A stretch of 64,000 nt of DNA from Jonesiaceae bacterium BS-20 (GCA_039995105.1 CP146203.1:806001-870000), one strand, 5' to 3'; numbered from the stretch's first letter, positions 18,533-28,537 are shown. The notes: a model not told the origin generated them from the sequence alone. A program made the numbers and translations.

Positions 18533-19372
18533 TCAGATCAACCTAATAATCTGCGCGAGCAGGGCGCTGATTCTTGGACCAGCGGCAACACCTGCCTCAA
18601 TGACTTCCTCATGGGAGAGGGGGACCGGACTAATTCCAGCGGCAAGATTGGTTACCAACGAGATCCCAAGGATTTCCAGGCCCGCTTGCCTAGCTGCGAT
18701 CGCCTCAATCGTGGTTGACATACCAACCAAGTCAGCGCCTAGAATTCCGGCCATCTTAACCTCGGCCGGAGTCTCATAGTGGGGTCCGCGGAACTGTGCG
18801 TAGACACCCTGATCAAGTGAGGGATCAACCGAGCGGGCAAGGTCGCGCAAGCGCGAGGAATACAGATCCGTCAGGTCAACAAAGTTTGCGCCCTCAATGG
18901 GGGAGGTAGCCGTCAAGTTGATGTGGTCGGAGATCAGCACCGGGGTCCCGGGGTTCCAAGCCGGGTTCAGGCCGCCGCAGCCGTTGGTCAAGATCACTGT
19001 TTTTGCCCCTGCTGCTGCGGCCGTGCGCATGCCGTGGACAACCGCCCGGACTCCCTTGCCTTCGTACAGGTGGGTGCGGGAACCGAGCACAAGAGCGTGT
19101 TTGCCAGAATCAGCGATGCGGATCGAACGGATGGTGGCACCATGGCCGTGGACTGATGGGGCGCTAAAACCGGGGATATCTTGGGCGGGAATCTCGGCTA
19201 CGGTCTCACCTAGCAGTTCTGCCGCCCCGCCCCAGCCGGAACCAAGAACAAGGGCAATGTCATGGTGGCTAACTCCAGAAAGCTGTGCGATTTGGCCTGC
19301 AGCGCTGCGAGCCAAATCAAAGGGATCATCTTGTGACAAAGTTTCATTGGGGGATTGCGGAGTAGTAGTCAT
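18533..19372 (-). CDS. Purine nucleoside phosphorylase
   Basis: Phosphorolyses inosine and guanosine to base and ribose 1-phosphate. The trimeric-type signature is visible: LGSGWGG near residue 43, SRTHLYEGKG, TNGCGGLNP, GPHYETPAEV, GMSTTIEA and TNLAAGIS. The 279-residue length fits. ATG 19372 has TACGCT (minus strand, 19379-19384) 6 nt upstream, the leaderless arrangement, and a perfect palindrome at 19391-19402 would cover the -10/-35 spacer. It shares its transcript with the mutase. The gene would be called punA or deoD in relatives. Confidence 0.92.
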   Translation of the reverse strand: MTTTPQSPNETLSQDDPFDLARSAAGQIAQLSGVSHHDIALVLGSGWGGAAELLGETVAEIPAQDIPGFSAPSVHGHGATIRSIRIADSGKHALVLGSRTHLYEGKGVRAVVHGMRTAAAAGAKTVILTNGCGGLNPAWNPGTPVLISDHINLTATSPIEGANFVDLTDLYSSRLRDLARSVDPSLDQGVYAQFRGPHYETPAEVKMAGILGADLVGMSTTIEAIAARQAGLEILGISLVTNLAAGISPVPLSHEEVIEAGVAAGPRISALLAQIIRLI

Positions 19373-19390
19373 AATCAGAGCGTAACCTGA

Positions 19391-19402
19391 TCAAGCGCTT
19401 GA
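19391..19402. promoter_or_regulatory. LacI-family type operator before purine nucleoside phosphorylase
   Basis: TCAAGCGCTTGA is a perfect 12-bp palindrome sharing AAGCGCTT with the site before cdd. If transcription starts at the ATG, it spans -19 to -30, between the -10 and -35 elements, a position suited to repression. Confidence 0.6.
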
Positions 19403-19495
19403 CGCGAGTGTATAGGCCAGATTCTGTAACCAATTTGAAACCAATATCCGACGCGTAGGTACAAACTACTCTGCCCCTGCTGTCATAATGAAACG

Positions 19496-20962
19496 GTGAC
19501 TACAATAGACGCTCTCGCAGATCAGCACCCAGCCCCGCACATCGCCATTATTGGTGGTGGACCCGGCGGCTATGAAGCGGCACTTGTGGCCTCACGACTG
19601 GGCGCAAAGGTAACCATCATTGAACGGCGTGGTATGGGCGGTGCAGCGGTGTTGACGGATGTGGTTCCGTCAAAGACCCTCATTGCCACGGCTGAGTGGA
19701 TGACCCTGGGCGGCGCCGCGGCGGAGCTTGGGATTCGTATCAACGAAGATAACGACTACACAAGCCAGACCATTAGCGTTGACCTCAAAGCTGTCAACCA
19801 ACGAGTCAAGGCGCTTGCAATTGCCCAATCCGAGGATATCCGGGCCCGTCTTGATGCAAGTGGGGTCACCGTTATCAATGGTGAAGGACGATTCTTGAGT
19901 CCTACCAAGTTGGCGGTGAGTAACGTGGTTGACGCTCGAGGACACCGGCTCGATGACCTCGAGGTTGAGGCAGACTTTGTTTTGGTTGCGGTTGGAGCAA
20001 CGCCGCGTGTGGTCCCCGAAGCGCAGCCTGACGGCAAACGAATTTTGACCTGGACGCAAGTGTACGACCTTGATGAGCTCCCAAAGAAACTTATTGTCGT
20101 GGGATCGGGTGTTACCGGAGCCGAATTTGCCGGTGCCTATCACGCACTCGGGGCCGAGGTTGTCCTAGTGTCCTCGCGAGATCGAGTCCTACCGGGAGAA
20201 GACGCCGATGCCGCAAACCTGATCGAAAAAGTCTTTACGGCCCGCGGGATGACCGTGATGGGTAAATCTCGTGCCGAGTCCGCCGTGGTCAAGACCATTG
20301 ATGGAGAAGAATGCGTTGAGGTGACGTTGAGCGATGGCCGGACCGTGACGGGTAGTCACGTGCTCATGGCCGTTGGTTCCATCCCCAACACGGCAGGGTT
20401 GGGTCTAGAAGAGATTGGCGTACACCTCACGCCCTCAGGCCACATCGAAACGGATAAGGTTTCCCGCACGACCGTGGGCACCGTCTACGCCGCGGGGGAC
20501 TGCACAGGTGTGCTGCCGTTGGCCTCGGTTGCCGCCATGCAGGGACGGGTGGCCATGTCGCACGCGCTAGGTGATACGGTCCGTCCCATCAAGTTGCGAT
20601 CGGTCGCCGCCAACGTGTTCACGGCCCCTGAAATTGCGACGGTTGGCTACTCCCAAAAAGTACTCGACGAACAAAAAATCAAGTATGACGTCATCATGTT
20701 GCCGCTGCGCCGCAACCCGCGAGCAAAGATGATGGGGATCCGAGAAGGATTCATCAAACTGTTCTCCACCTTGGAAACCGGTGAGGTGCTTGGCGGCGTC
20801 GTTGTTGCCCCGCGCGCGAGTGAGCTCATCTACCCCATCACCATGGCGGTCACGCACCGGCTGACGGTTGACAACGTTGCCGATGCCTTCACTATTTACC
20901 CATCCTTGACCGGAACTATCGCTGAGGTAGCGCGGATGGGACACCAGAGAATCGACGACTAG
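19496..20962 (+). CDS. LpdA-like NAD(P)H:quinone oxidoreductase, no redox disulfide
   Basis: Flavoprotein of the dihydrolipoamide dehydrogenase fold, 488 residues. FAD and NAD motifs are IGGGPGGYEAAL (about 19-30), VVGSGVTGAEFAGA (about 200) and VYAAGDCTG (about 335). At the usual CxxxxC site it has MGGAAVLTDVVPSKT with no cysteine, and the C-terminal catalytic His-Glu region is YPSLTGTIAE without His. It therefore cannot be a true lipoamide dehydrogenase and matches the mycobacterial LpdA (Rv3303c) type. GTG 19496 has CATAAT at 19484-19489, six bases ahead (leaderless). The neighbour order with the phosphorylase and mutase is also as in mycobacteria. Confidence 0.85.
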   Translation: MTTIDALADQHPAPHIAIIGGGPGGYEAALVASRLGAKVTIIERRGMGGAAVLTDVVPSKTLIATAEWMTLGGAAAELGIRINEDNDYTSQTISVDLKAVNQRVKALAIAQSEDIRARLDASGVTVINGEGRFLSPTKLAVSNVVDARGHRLDDLEVEADFVLVAVGATPRVVPEAQPDGKRILTWTQVYDLDELPKKLIVVGSGVTGAEFAGAYHALGAEVVLVSSRDRVLPGEDADAANLIEKVFTARGMTVMGKSRAESAVVKTIDGEECVEVTLSDGRTVTGSHVLMAVGSIPNTAGLGLEEIGVHLTPSGHIETDKVSRTTVGTVYAAGDCTGVLPLASVAAMQGRVAMSHALGDTVRPIKLRSVAANVFTAPEIATVGYSQKVLDEQKIKYDVIMLPLRRNPRAKMMGIREGFIKLFSTLETGEVLGGVVVAPRASELIYPITMAVTHRLTVDNVADAFTIYPSLTGTIAEVARMGHQRIDD

Positions 20963-20984
20963 ACGCCTCTACCGCAAACCGGGG

Positions 20985-21012
20985 GTGCGACCACTTATCG
21001 CCGTGGCCGCAC
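20985..21012. terminator. Imperfect hairpin between convergent genes
   Basis: GTGCG-A-CCAC (20985-20994) faces GTGG-C-CGCAC (21003-21012), nine pairs with one mismatch and an 8-nt loop. It lies between the ends of the quinone reductase gene and the membrane phosphatase gene and probably serves both. Confidence 0.45.
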
Positions 21013-21046
21013 GCCCGCAATTAATACCGGGTTCATTGTGTGCGAG

Positions 21047-22954
21047 TTAGTTCAGCGAAACGGTTGCAACCTGCGGGGTGTGGTCCGAGATCTGCGAAGG
21101 CAGCACTTCGAATTCACTGAACTTGAGGTCCTTTGCAGACATCCAGTCAATGCGAATGTTTGGGTCGCTAGCCGGCCAAGTTAGCTGGGAGGGGTCACCC
21201 GCGGTGTCCTGCCCGGAGATAAAGCCGTGCTCGGTCAGGTACGCAATCTCCGGCCAACCTGGTTCCGCATTGAAGTCCCCGGTGATCAGCGCAGGGCCGC
21301 CGCTGGGCATATCAGCAAACATGTCATCCAACTGCAGAATCCGGGTCGGAGTATTTTCAGCCCGGTGTTGCAGGTGTGCGGTGCTCACCCAGAACTCGCC
21401 TTGAGCGAGGTTCAGTGTGCCGCCGATTGCTGAACGCCGTTGGGGCCCGTCACCGTACGTCAGTGCTATGCGTTCAATGTCGGTTATTGGGGTGTCCGGG
21501 TGCCACAGCAGGGCATTGCCAAACTGTTGGTCGGCCGCACCAACAAAGGCGAACTCCATGCCCAGTTCGTTGGCAAGGTACGTTGCCATGTCTACGCCGC
21601 CACCCAGGATCCACCCGCGGGAGACCTCCTGCAACGTGACCACGGTGGCCTGCTCCTGGCGGATCAATTCAGCGATTGCTTGCAACTCGACTGCCGGGGA
21701 AGTACTGGTGCCATAGTGCAGATTCCAGTTCAGTACCCGGGCGGAGTCACCCGCAACGTGGCCTGCTGGGGCCTGGGCGGTAAGCCCCGAAGTCTGGATG
21801 GCACCGATCACCCCGAGCGCGCTAATCGTAGCAATGACCAATGGGACGGTCTTTGGGGCGACGGCGTTGGGGCCGGATTCATAAGGGGAGTGAGCGCCGA
21901 CTCTGAGTGCCGCACCCCCGAGGAAGGCAGCGGTGGCGACAAATAGCAGCGCGTTGGGGAACCCGAGCGGAATATCGTAATCCAATTGGAACAGCAGGAT
22001 AGGCAAGATTACCGAAGCGCCTGCGCCGGTTGCCGCTAGAGCAAGCGGCCCCGATGAATTGCGGTCCGGGGTGCGCGAAACCATGACGGTCAAAAGTGCA
22101 AGCGAGCTCAGCCCAAGCAAGGCAACAAAGACTGAGATCGCGATGGAGACCAACGGGCCCGGAGTCGCAGGCCATGATGGCACAAAGAAAATGGTAGCGA
22201 CCGCTAACACCACAACGATGGCGTGCACCAGTTTGTGCTCGTATGCTCGGTTCAGCACGTGTGGCAGCGCAAGCGAAACACCAAGCAACACCCCGGCGCT
22301 GACCCACAGTGGTAGATGCGATTGCGAGGCGATGAACGCCGGGTTTGCGAAGATAACCACACCCAAGCTCAAGACCGGGCCAATTGCCCAAAGCCCGCGC
22401 ACGTGCGGCTGCGGCTCGCTCTCCCTAACCGCGGAGCCAAGAATAATGGTCGCGACAACAAGCACGGCCGAACTCACGCTGGCTACTGTGCTCGATTGCC
22501 AGATGGGATCCAGAGTTTTCAAGGAAAGATTGAGCGCGCCCGAGAGCATTAGGCCAAGTCCAATGCCCGTTCCAACGGTACGCGGACCCTCTTGACTGAC
22601 CGCCCCAGCAACGATGGTAAGGGTGGCTATGGCCAATGCCACCGTTGCTAGCCCAACGCCAAACAGGACAGTTCCGTCGAGCAAGACGAGCAACAACCGG
22701 GCAACCCCCAGCGCTACGACCGCGATCATGACCATGGAGCCGGAGACCTGGCGGCGCGCACTCAAGGTAAGGGCGAACAATCCCGGTGCCAAGTAGGTCC
22801 CGAGCGCTATGGTTCCCGCAACGATCACACCATTGCGCTCGATTGCGGAATCAAGTAGGGGGCCGGAGAACCGAATGAGCTCTGCGGCCAGGGCGGTTAC
22901 AAGGACAAGGAGTGCCAAGTACTTAGAAGTGAACTTGCTGGCGGGGGCGGTCAT
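21047..22954 (-). CDS. Membrane-anchored endonuclease/exonuclease/phosphatase-family protein
   Basis: A 635-residue protein with about a dozen hydrophobic segments over the first ~390 residues, then an extracytoplasmic-type catalytic domain. That domain has family motifs LNWNLHYG, VTLQEVSRG, STAHLQHR, ITGDFNAEPG and, at the end, ISDHTPQVA, with the metal and catalytic residues in place. Members act as phosphodiesterases on nucleic acids, lipids or sugar phosphates; the substrate here is unknown. ATG 22954 is preceded 6 nt upstream by TAGATT on the minus strand (leaderless). The NUDIX gene upstream runs in the same direction, only 9 bp away. Confidence 0.85.
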   Translation of the reverse strand: MTAPASKFTSKYLALLVLVTALAAELIRFSGPLLDSAIERNGVIVAGTIALGTYLAPGLFALTLSARRQVSGSMVMIAVVALGVARLLLVLLDGTVLFGVGLATVALAIATLTIVAGAVSQEGPRTVGTGIGLGLMLSGALNLSLKTLDPIWQSSTVASVSSAVLVVATIILGSAVRESEPQPHVRGLWAIGPVLSLGVVIFANPAFIASQSHLPLWVSAGVLLGVSLALPHVLNRAYEHKLVHAIVVVLAVATIFFVPSWPATPGPLVSIAISVFVALLGLSSLALLTVMVSRTPDRNSSGPLALAATGAGASVILPILLFQLDYDIPLGFPNALLFVATAAFLGGAALRVGAHSPYESGPNAVAPKTVPLVIATISALGVIGAIQTSGLTAQAPAGHVAGDSARVLNWNLHYGTSTSPAVELQAIAELIRQEQATVVTLQEVSRGWILGGGVDMATYLANELGMEFAFVGAADQQFGNALLWHPDTPITDIERIALTYGDGPQRRSAIGGTLNLAQGEFWVSTAHLQHRAENTPTRILQLDDMFADMPSGGPALITGDFNAEPGWPEIAYLTEHGFISGQDTAGDPSQLTWPASDPNIRIDWMSAKDLKFSEFEVLPSQISDHTPQVATVSLN

Positions 22955-22963
22955 AGGGCTAAT

Positions 22964-23455
22964 CTACCGTGCGGTCGTCAAGAGGTCTAAGATCTGATCC
23001 AGGCTGTTCTCGAAGGCCGGCAGAAGAAGCCGCTCACGTATCTGTGACAGGGGGACCCAGAGGATTTCGATGCTCTCGGCATCGGTAGCCCCGATCGGAG
23101 CTTGTGGGTCTTGGGTTTGGGCAATGACGGTGGTGTACGACCAATCCCCATGGTCGAGCACCACCTGAGCAAGCTCCGTCACGTGGTGCCCAGCGATACC
23201 GGCTTCCTCTTGGGCTTCCCTCACAGCGCCCTCAAATGCCGTCTCACCATGGTCCAATGCGCCACCTGGGACCGCCCAGGTGCCCCCTTGATGGGACCAC
23301 AGTGAACGATGCTGCAGGACCACCTCGGTGAACTCCCCGGTGTGGTCCGTGCGCACCAAGAAAAGTCCGGCAGCCCCGTAGAGCCCCCAGTGCTTTTGTC
23401 CGCACCGACAATTGACCCAGCCATTGCCGGATTCGATTTGCGCGTTAGTAGTCAC
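22964..23455 (-). CDS. NUDIX hydrolase
   Basis: Hydrolyses a nucleoside-diphosphate-linked compound; specific substrate unknown. The NUDIX box runs from GGALDHGE to REAQEEAGI with all the conserved Gly, Arg and Glu residues. An unusual N-terminal piece NCRCGQKHWG carries two Cys and a His, often seen in actinobacterial NUDIX proteins. Length is 163 residues. GTG 23455 has TAATCT on the minus strand exactly 6 nt upstream (leaderless). A function in 8-oxo-dGTP or NADH cleaning is a guess. Confidence 0.88.
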   Translation of the reverse strand: MTTNAQIESGNGWVNCRCGQKHWGLYGAAGLFLVRTDHTGEFTEVVLQHRSLWSHQGGTWAVPGGALDHGETAFEGAVREAQEEAGIAGHHVTELAQVVLDHGDWSYTTVIAQTQDPQAPIGATDAESIEILWVPLSQIRERLLLPAFENSLDQILDLLTTAR

Positions 23456-23501
23456 AGAGACAGATTAACGCGCCACGGTGCTTTGGGTGTCACCAGACTT
23501 G

Positions 23502-25286
23502 CTACTCCGCGTCAACGATTTCGCAGATAACCGTTCCAGAAGTTACCCCTTGGCCAACGGTCGCTGTGAACGCGGTGATCTTACCCGCGCGGTGCGCAAC
23601 CAATGGCTGTTCCATCTTCATAGCTTCAAGGACTACGATCAGATCGCCTTCGGCTACGATCGCACCCTCGGCAGCGGCTACCTTGACGATTGTGCCCTGC
23701 ATTGGCGAGGTCAGCGAGTTGCCTGTTGCGGCGGCAGTCTTGGTGGCGCCCCGGCGAGCCGGGCGTCGCGTTGCTGGGCCCCCGGAGCGACCGCGGCCAA
23801 AGCCAAGGCCGGCGGGGATCACTACTTCAAGTCGTTTGCCACCAACCTCGACGACCACGCGCTCGGTTACAGGGGCTTCCTGCTCGGCTGGTGCGCCGGT
23901 TGCAGCCTGACCCAGAGCGTTACAAATGTCTTGGAACTCGGACTCGATCCAGCTGGTGTAGATACTGAACGGTTCGCTCGGGTGCTTAGGAGCGAAGGCA
24001 CCGGAGTCTAGGACTGCGCGGTGGAACGGTAGGACCGTTGGGATGCCTTCGACCTGCATCTCCGCAAGTGCTCGACGTGCTCGGGCCAATGCCTGGGTAC
24101 GGTTTGCGCCGGTGACAATGACCTTGGCGATCATTGAGTCAAACGCACCGGAAACGGTGTCGCCTTCAACCACGCCGGTGTCAACGCGGACACCGGGGCC
24201 GGTAGGCAAGACCAACTTGGTGATCTTACCCGGGCCTGGCAGGAAGTTTGCCGCTGGATCCTCACCGTTGATACGGAATTCAAACGAGTGACCGCGGGTT
24301 ATCGGGTCCTGGTTTGAGATTTCCTTACCTTCGGCGATCATGAACTGCGCCAATACGAGGTCGGTTCCGGTGATCTCTTCGGTGATTGTGTGTTCCACCT
24401 GCAAGCGGGTGTTGACCTCGAGGAATGAGATAGTGCCGTCAAGGCCCACCAAGAACTCACAGGTGCCGGCGCCGTAGTAACCGGCCTCGGCAATGATTGC
24501 CTTGGAAGATTCAACCAGGCGCTTGTTTTGATCATCCGTCAAAAATGGTGCTGGCGCTTCCTCAACGAGCTTCTGGTGGCGGCGCTGCAAGGAGCAGTCG
24601 CGGGTGGAAACCACCTGAACGTTACCGTGTTGGTCCGCTAGGCACTGGGTTTCAACGTGGCGAGGGCGGTCAAGGTAACGCTCAACAAAGCACTCACCGC
24701 GACCGAATGCTGCTACGGCCTCGCGCACGGCGGAGTCGTACAGTTCTTCAATTTCTTCAAAGGTACGAGCTACCTTCAAGCCGCGCCCGCCGCCACCAAA
24801 GGCAGCCTTGATCGCAACCGGCAAACCAAATTCCTGTGCAAACGCGGTTACCTCAGCGGCTGAGCTAACCGGGTCAGCGGTTCCGGGGACCAATGGAGCT
24901 CCGGCACGCTTTGCAATGTGGCGAGCGCTTACCTTGTCTCCAAGGTCGTCAATAGCCTGGGGTGGTGGACCAATCCAGATGAGTCCGGCATCGATAACTG
25001 CGCGTGCAAATGCGGAGTTCTCCGCCAAGAAACCGTACCCGGGGTGCACGGCGTTAGCCCCTGAGCGCTGCGCGATAGCGAGCAGCTTCTCAATATCCAA
25101 GTAGGTGTCTTGGGCGCGGGAACCCTCGAGGGAGTAGGCCTCATCAGCCAGGTGGACGTGAAGGGAATCGCGATCGGATTCTGCGTAGACCGCTACGGAA
25201 CCTACTCCGTAGTCGGAGCAGGCGCGAATGATACGGACAGCGATTTCGCCACGATTGGCGATCAAGACCTTTGAGATAGCTAGCAC
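23502..25286 (-). CDS. accA3: Acyl-CoA carboxylase alpha subunit (biotin carboxylase + biotin carrier)
   Basis: Carboxylates its own biotin using ATP and bicarbonate, for acetyl- and propionyl-CoA carboxylation with AccD and AccE. The N-terminal biotin carboxylase reads [17 protein letters not shown]; the ATP-grasp domain has [10 protein letters not shown] and [12 protein letters not shown]; the C-terminal carrier has [10 protein letters not shown] with the biotinylated Lys. A Pro/Ala/Arg-rich linker ([18 protein letters not shown]) joins them. The frame is open to 25376, but GTG 25286, with [12 protein letters not shown] following, gives the standard N-terminus and about 594 residues. The rest of the enzyme is encoded 3-5 kb further right. 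Confidence 0.92.
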   Translation of the reverse strand: MLAISKVLIANRGEIAVRIIRACSDYGVGSVAVYAESDRDSLHVHLADEAYSLEGSRAQDTYLDIEKLLAIAQRSGANAVHPGYGFLAENSAFARAVIDAGLIWIGPPPQAIDDLGDKVSARHIAKRAGAPLVPGTADPVSSAAEVTAFAQEFGLPVAIKAAFGGGGRGLKVARTFEEIEELYDSAVREAVAAFGRGECFVERYLDRPRHVETQCLADQHGNVQVVSTRDCSLQRRHQKLVEEAPAPFLTDDQNKRLVESSKAIIAEAGYYGAGTCEFLVGLDGTISFLEVNTRLQVEHTITEEITGTDLVLAQFMIAEGKEISNQDPITRGHSFEFRINGEDPAANFLPGPGKITKLVLPTGPGVRVDTGVVEGDTVSGAFDSMIAKVIVTGANRTQALARARRALAEMQVEGIPTVLPFHRAVLDSGAFAPKHPSEPFSIYTSWIESEFQDICNALGQAATGAPAEQEAPVTERVVVEVGGKRLEVVIPAGLGFGRGRSGGPATRRPARRGATKTAAATGNSLTSPMQGTIVKVAAAEGAIVAEGDLIVVLEAMKMEQPLVAHRAGKITAFTATVGQGVTSGTVICEIVDAE

Positions 25287-25401
25287 TGGCTTACCGTAAT
25301 CCTTTTTTGCTGAGGAGAGCGACTCATTGGCCGTGCCGCACAAAAGATTGGACTGAACCCTAAGCGCTGCCCACAAGCTTTGTAGGTATCCTCTATAACT
25401 A

Positions 25402-26025
25402 TTATTTGTTCCACAGGCTGGGCCATGCGATTCCCAGATCTAAAAGGAGATTACGCAGGAGTGGCAGACTCAGCCCAAGCACCCCGTGGTGATCGCCGGT
25501 AATCCGGGAAATGAATGGTCCACCTAGCCCATCGATTGTGAATCCTCCAGCGACCTGGAGTGGTTCCGTCGACCGGACATACGCGTCAATTTCATGATCG
25601 GAGAGGTTGGCAAAGTGGACGATGGTCGAGCTGGTGGCGCCCAATTCTTTGCCATCGGAGGTGATCACCCAGTGGCCCGAGTGCAGCGCCGCCCGGCGAC
25701 CAGACATGGCCCGCCACCGTTGCCTGGCAACCTCGGAATCTAACGGCTTCCCCACAACTTGCCCATCAAATTCCAGCATGGAGTCCGCACCGACAATGAG
25801 GTCCGGTGCCAGACCAGCACCAAGGTTTGCGCACACGTCGCGCGCCTTGCCCTGCGCCAAGATGAGCACCTGATCGGCGGGGCTCAGATCCGGATCCGCA
25901 AGCAGGGCCTGATCTAAGAGTGCGTCCTCATCAACGTTAGACACCTGAACCAAGGGCTCAATTCCCGCCCGACGCAATGTGGTCAGGCGGGAAGGTGAGG
26001 CCGAGGCCAAAAGCAGCGAGGTCAC
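25402..26025 (-). CDS. maf: Maf family nucleotide pyrophosphatase
   Basis: House-cleaning pyrophosphatase for non-canonical dNTP or UTP/TTP; in bacteria linked to septum formation. The opening [19 protein letters not shown] is the family signature with its nucleotide-binding Ser and Arg, and [11 protein letters not shown] holds the catalytic Asp. Length is 207 residues. GTG 26025 overlaps the preceding stop by 4 bp (GTGA), so it is translated from the DUF885 message. Maf next to the acyl-CoA carboxylase genes is a known actinobacterial arrangement. Confidence 0.9.
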   Translation of the reverse strand: MTSLLLASASPSRLTTLRRAGIEPLVQVSNVDEDALLDQALLADPDLSPADQVLILAQGKARDVCANLGAGLAPDLIVGADSMLEFDGQVVGKPLDSEVARQRWRAMSGRRAALHSGHWVITSDGKELGATSSTIVHFANLSDHEIDAYVRSTEPLQVAGGFTIDGLGGPFISRITGDHHGVLGLSLPLLRNLLLDLGIAWPSLWNK

Positions 26026-27722
26026 GCGAGCGCTTCCTTAAGAACATCCAAACCAACCGACCCCAAGCTCAACGCGCGGGCGTGGAATGCTTTGAGGTCA
26101 AATTCCTGACCGGCGGCAGCGGCTGCGTGCTCGGCTTCATCACGAATCTGCTCCCAAAGGCGCTGACCAACCTTGTAGGACGGGGCCTGACCGGGCCAGC
26201 CAAGGTAACGGTCGAGCTCAAAACGCACAAACGCCTCTGGCATGTTGACGTTGGCCTTGAGGAACTCCCAAGCCTTGTCCGCGTCCCAAGTTCCGCCGCC
26301 CCACTCCTGCGGGCACGGCAGTTCGAGGTGAACACCGATGTCGAGTACAACTCGGGCCGCGCGTAGGCGTTGGCCGTCAAGCATGCCCAACCGGTCGCCC
26401 AGGTCGTCGAGGAAACCCAAATCGGCCATGAGGCGCTCGGCGTACAGTGCCCAGCCCTCACCGTGTCCGGAGACCCAGCACCCGAGCCGGCGCCAAGTGT
26501 TGAGTGACTCGCGTAGGTAGACTGCCTGTCCGCACTGCAGGTGGTGCCCCGGAACGCCCTCGTGGTAGACGGTGGTCTTCTCGCGCCAGGTATTGAACGT
26601 GGTGACCTCGGCGGGCACGGACCACCACATCCGGCCGGGCCGGGAGAAGTCATCGCTCGGTGGGGTGTAGTAGATGCCGCCGGTCTGGGTTGGTGCGATC
26701 ATGCACTCCAGGTCTAGGACCGGCTGCGGAATATCAAAGTGCACGCCGTTCAACGCCGCGATGGCTGAGTCGGAGGTCTGTTGCATCCACGCCCGCAACT
26801 CGTCCGTCGAATGTAGCGTCCGTTCGGGATCCTGGTCCAAGAACGCGACCGCCTGCTCAACCGTGGCTCCGGGGCCAACCAACTCCTCGGCAATGGCCAC
26901 CTGCTCGGCGATAATCCGATTAAGCTCGGCGAGCCCCCACGCGTAGGTCTCATCAAGGTCGATTGTTGCGCCCAAGAATGCTCGGGACGCAAGCTCGTAG
27001 CGCTCCCGTCCGCAGGCATCGGCAAGTGGTGCCTGCGGCTCTAGTTCATCGGAGAGGAACTGAGCTAGCCGGCCATAGGCATCCGCGGCGCCCTGAGCGC
27101 CTGATTCCAACGACTCCCGCAACTGCGGGCCCGCAGGGCTCGCCGCAATCGCGGCTTCGGCGGCGGGGCCGGCCACAAACTCAAAGAAGAAGGAACCGGG
27201 AACACTGAGTTCCTCGGCCTGCTCAATACCCGCGGTCACCTGGCGTACGGCCGAAACCCGGTCAATGCTCGCGCCATAACGCAGTGAGAGCGTGTAGCTC
27301 TCAAGCGCACTGGGCAAAAGCTCCAATCGAGCTGCGATGTTTTCCCAGTCACCAACGGTTGCGGTCGGGGCAATGTCAAAGACATCACGGATCGCTTGGA
27401 GGGGAGACTCAATCACGTTCAGTTCGCCGTACTGCCACCCGGACTCGTGCAACTCCACATCGAGCCCCAGACGTTCGCGCATGGCCGCAAGCGTCACGCG
27501 GTCGATTTCATCAACGGGCGTAGCGGCTTCAAGGGCCTCGAGGGTGGACTTAGTCAACTGCGCCCGGGCATCGATCCCGGCGGGCGAAAAGTCCGTCGCC
27601 AGGTGATCAAAGCCCTTAAACCCCATGAAGGTGGCCCCAAACGGGTCTAAGCCCGCCATGGAATTTAGGTAGTGTTCAGCAATTTCGTCGATTGCTGAGG
27701 CTGTACGTGTATCAATACTCAT
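26022..27722 (-). CDS. DUF885-family putative zinc carboxypeptidase
   Basis: A 566-residue protein with VYHEGVPGHHLQCGQ near residue 385, the HExxxGHH-like zinc site of DUF885 proteins related to M32 peptidases, followed by GHGEGWALYAERLM with the third ligand Glu. There is no signal peptide, so it is cytoplasmic. Substrate is unknown, most likely peptides. Its ATG at 27722 is divergent from the VKOR gene. TAGCGT on the minus strand lies 8 nt before the ATG, slightly further than the other leaderless genes of this window, so the start mode is less certain. Confidence 0.85.
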   Translation of the reverse strand: MSIDTRTASAIDEIAEHYLNSMAGLDPFGATFMGFKGFDHLATDFSPAGIDARAQLTKSTLEALEAATPVDEIDRVTLAAMRERLGLDVELHESGWQYGELNVIESPLQAIRDVFDIAPTATVGDWENIAARLELLPSALESYTLSLRYGASIDRVSAVRQVTAGIEQAEELSVPGSFFFEFVAGPAAEAAIAASPAGPQLRESLESGAQGAADAYGRLAQFLSDELEPQAPLADACGRERYELASRAFLGATIDLDETYAWGLAELNRIIAEQVAIAEELVGPGATVEQAVAFLDQDPERTLHSTDELRAWMQQTSDSAIAALNGVHFDIPQPVLDLECMIAPTQTGGIYYTPPSDDFSRPGRMWWSVPAEVTTFNTWREKTTVYHEGVPGHHLQCGQAVYLRESLNTWRRLGCWVSGHGEGWALYAERLMADLGFLDDLGDRLGMLDGQRLRAARVVLDIGVHLELPCPQEWGGGTWDADKAWEFLKANVNMPEAFVRFELDRYLGWPGQAPSYKVGQRLWEQIRDEAEHAAAAAGQEFDLKAFHARALSLGSVGLDVLKEALA

Positions 27723-27856
27723 GGGTCACAACGCTACCGTATTTTTGCCGGTCACCGCCCGAGCTCGGGACCATTGTCCCGCCTCGCGGCGCGCTTGATA
27801 AGCCAACCTTAGAAGAGTCAAGGACGCGGGTTGGAACAAGTAGATGGAATTCTGAC

Positions 27857-28537
27857 GTGAACAAGGCAGAGCGCAGTACCGAGCAAGATGAGTTAGCACG
27901 CCACGAGGCACTGATTAAGGAACTCGAAGACGGCCTTCCGGGAAAACGCCACTCGAACACACGGATCTTCGGCACCATGCTCGTGGCCGCCACGATCTCC
28001 TTGATTGCGGCGTTTGTGCTGTCAATCGATGCCGTGGCGCTCGCGGCTAATCCAACCGCGGATCTTGCCTGTGATGTGAACGCAATCTTGAGCTGTGGAA
28101 CGGTGGGGACCTCATGGCAGGCGACCGCGTTTGGATTCCACAATGCGTTCTTGGGACTCATCTTTGAGTCGATGGTCATCACCATGGCGTTGATTGGAAT
28201 CTCCGGTGTGAAGATTCCCCGCTGGTTGGCGGTGGCCGAGCAGATCATCTACATTTTTGCCCTCGTCTTCGCGATCTGGCTGTTCTACCAATCCATGTTC
28301 AGTATTGGTGCGCTGTGTCCGTGGTGCCTGGCCATTACGTACTTCACCATGATCGTGTTCCTGAGCCTGTTGCATTACAACATTCGTGAAGACAACATTT
28401 GGCGCACCGGCAAGGGGCGTGCGCGGGCCCGGGCATTCATTCGCAATGACGGCGACCTGTACGTGGGGATCGGCTGGTTTGTTTTGGTGACCGCCGCGAT
28501 TTTGATGAAGTATGGTCCGGCCGTGGTTGGTCTCTGA
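27857..28537 (+). CDS. Vitamin K epoxide reductase (VKOR) family protein
   Basis: Integral membrane thiol oxidase that regenerates disulfide-forming enzymes using quinone, the actinobacterial substitute for DsbB. Four or five spans are predicted. The shuttle cysteines are in ACDVNAILSCGT and the active-site pair is CPWC in GALCPWCLAITYF. I place the start at GTG 27857 (VNKAERSTEQDE), which leaves a 40-residue cytoplasmic tail and 226 residues in total. The reading frame is open to 27692, but that overlaps the divergent gene and looks uncoding. A strong terminator follows at 28591. Confidence 0.88.
   Translation: MNKAERSTEQDELARHEALIKELEDGLPGKRHSNTRIFGTMLVAATISLIAAFVLSIDAVALAANPTADLACDVNAILSCGTVGTSWQATAFGFHNAFLGLIFESMVITMALIGISGVKIPRWLAVAEQIIYIFALVFAIWLFYQSMFSIGALCPWCLAITYFTMIVFLSLLHYNIREDNIWRTGKGRARARAFIRNDGDLYVGIGWFVLVTAAILMKYGPAVVGL

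Noticed and set aside
22059-22595. 178-codon plus-strand frame inside the membrane phosphatase gene
   Set aside because: It is the mirror of hydrophobic helices on the minus strand, with Ser/Thr/Pro-rich text and no ribosome site.
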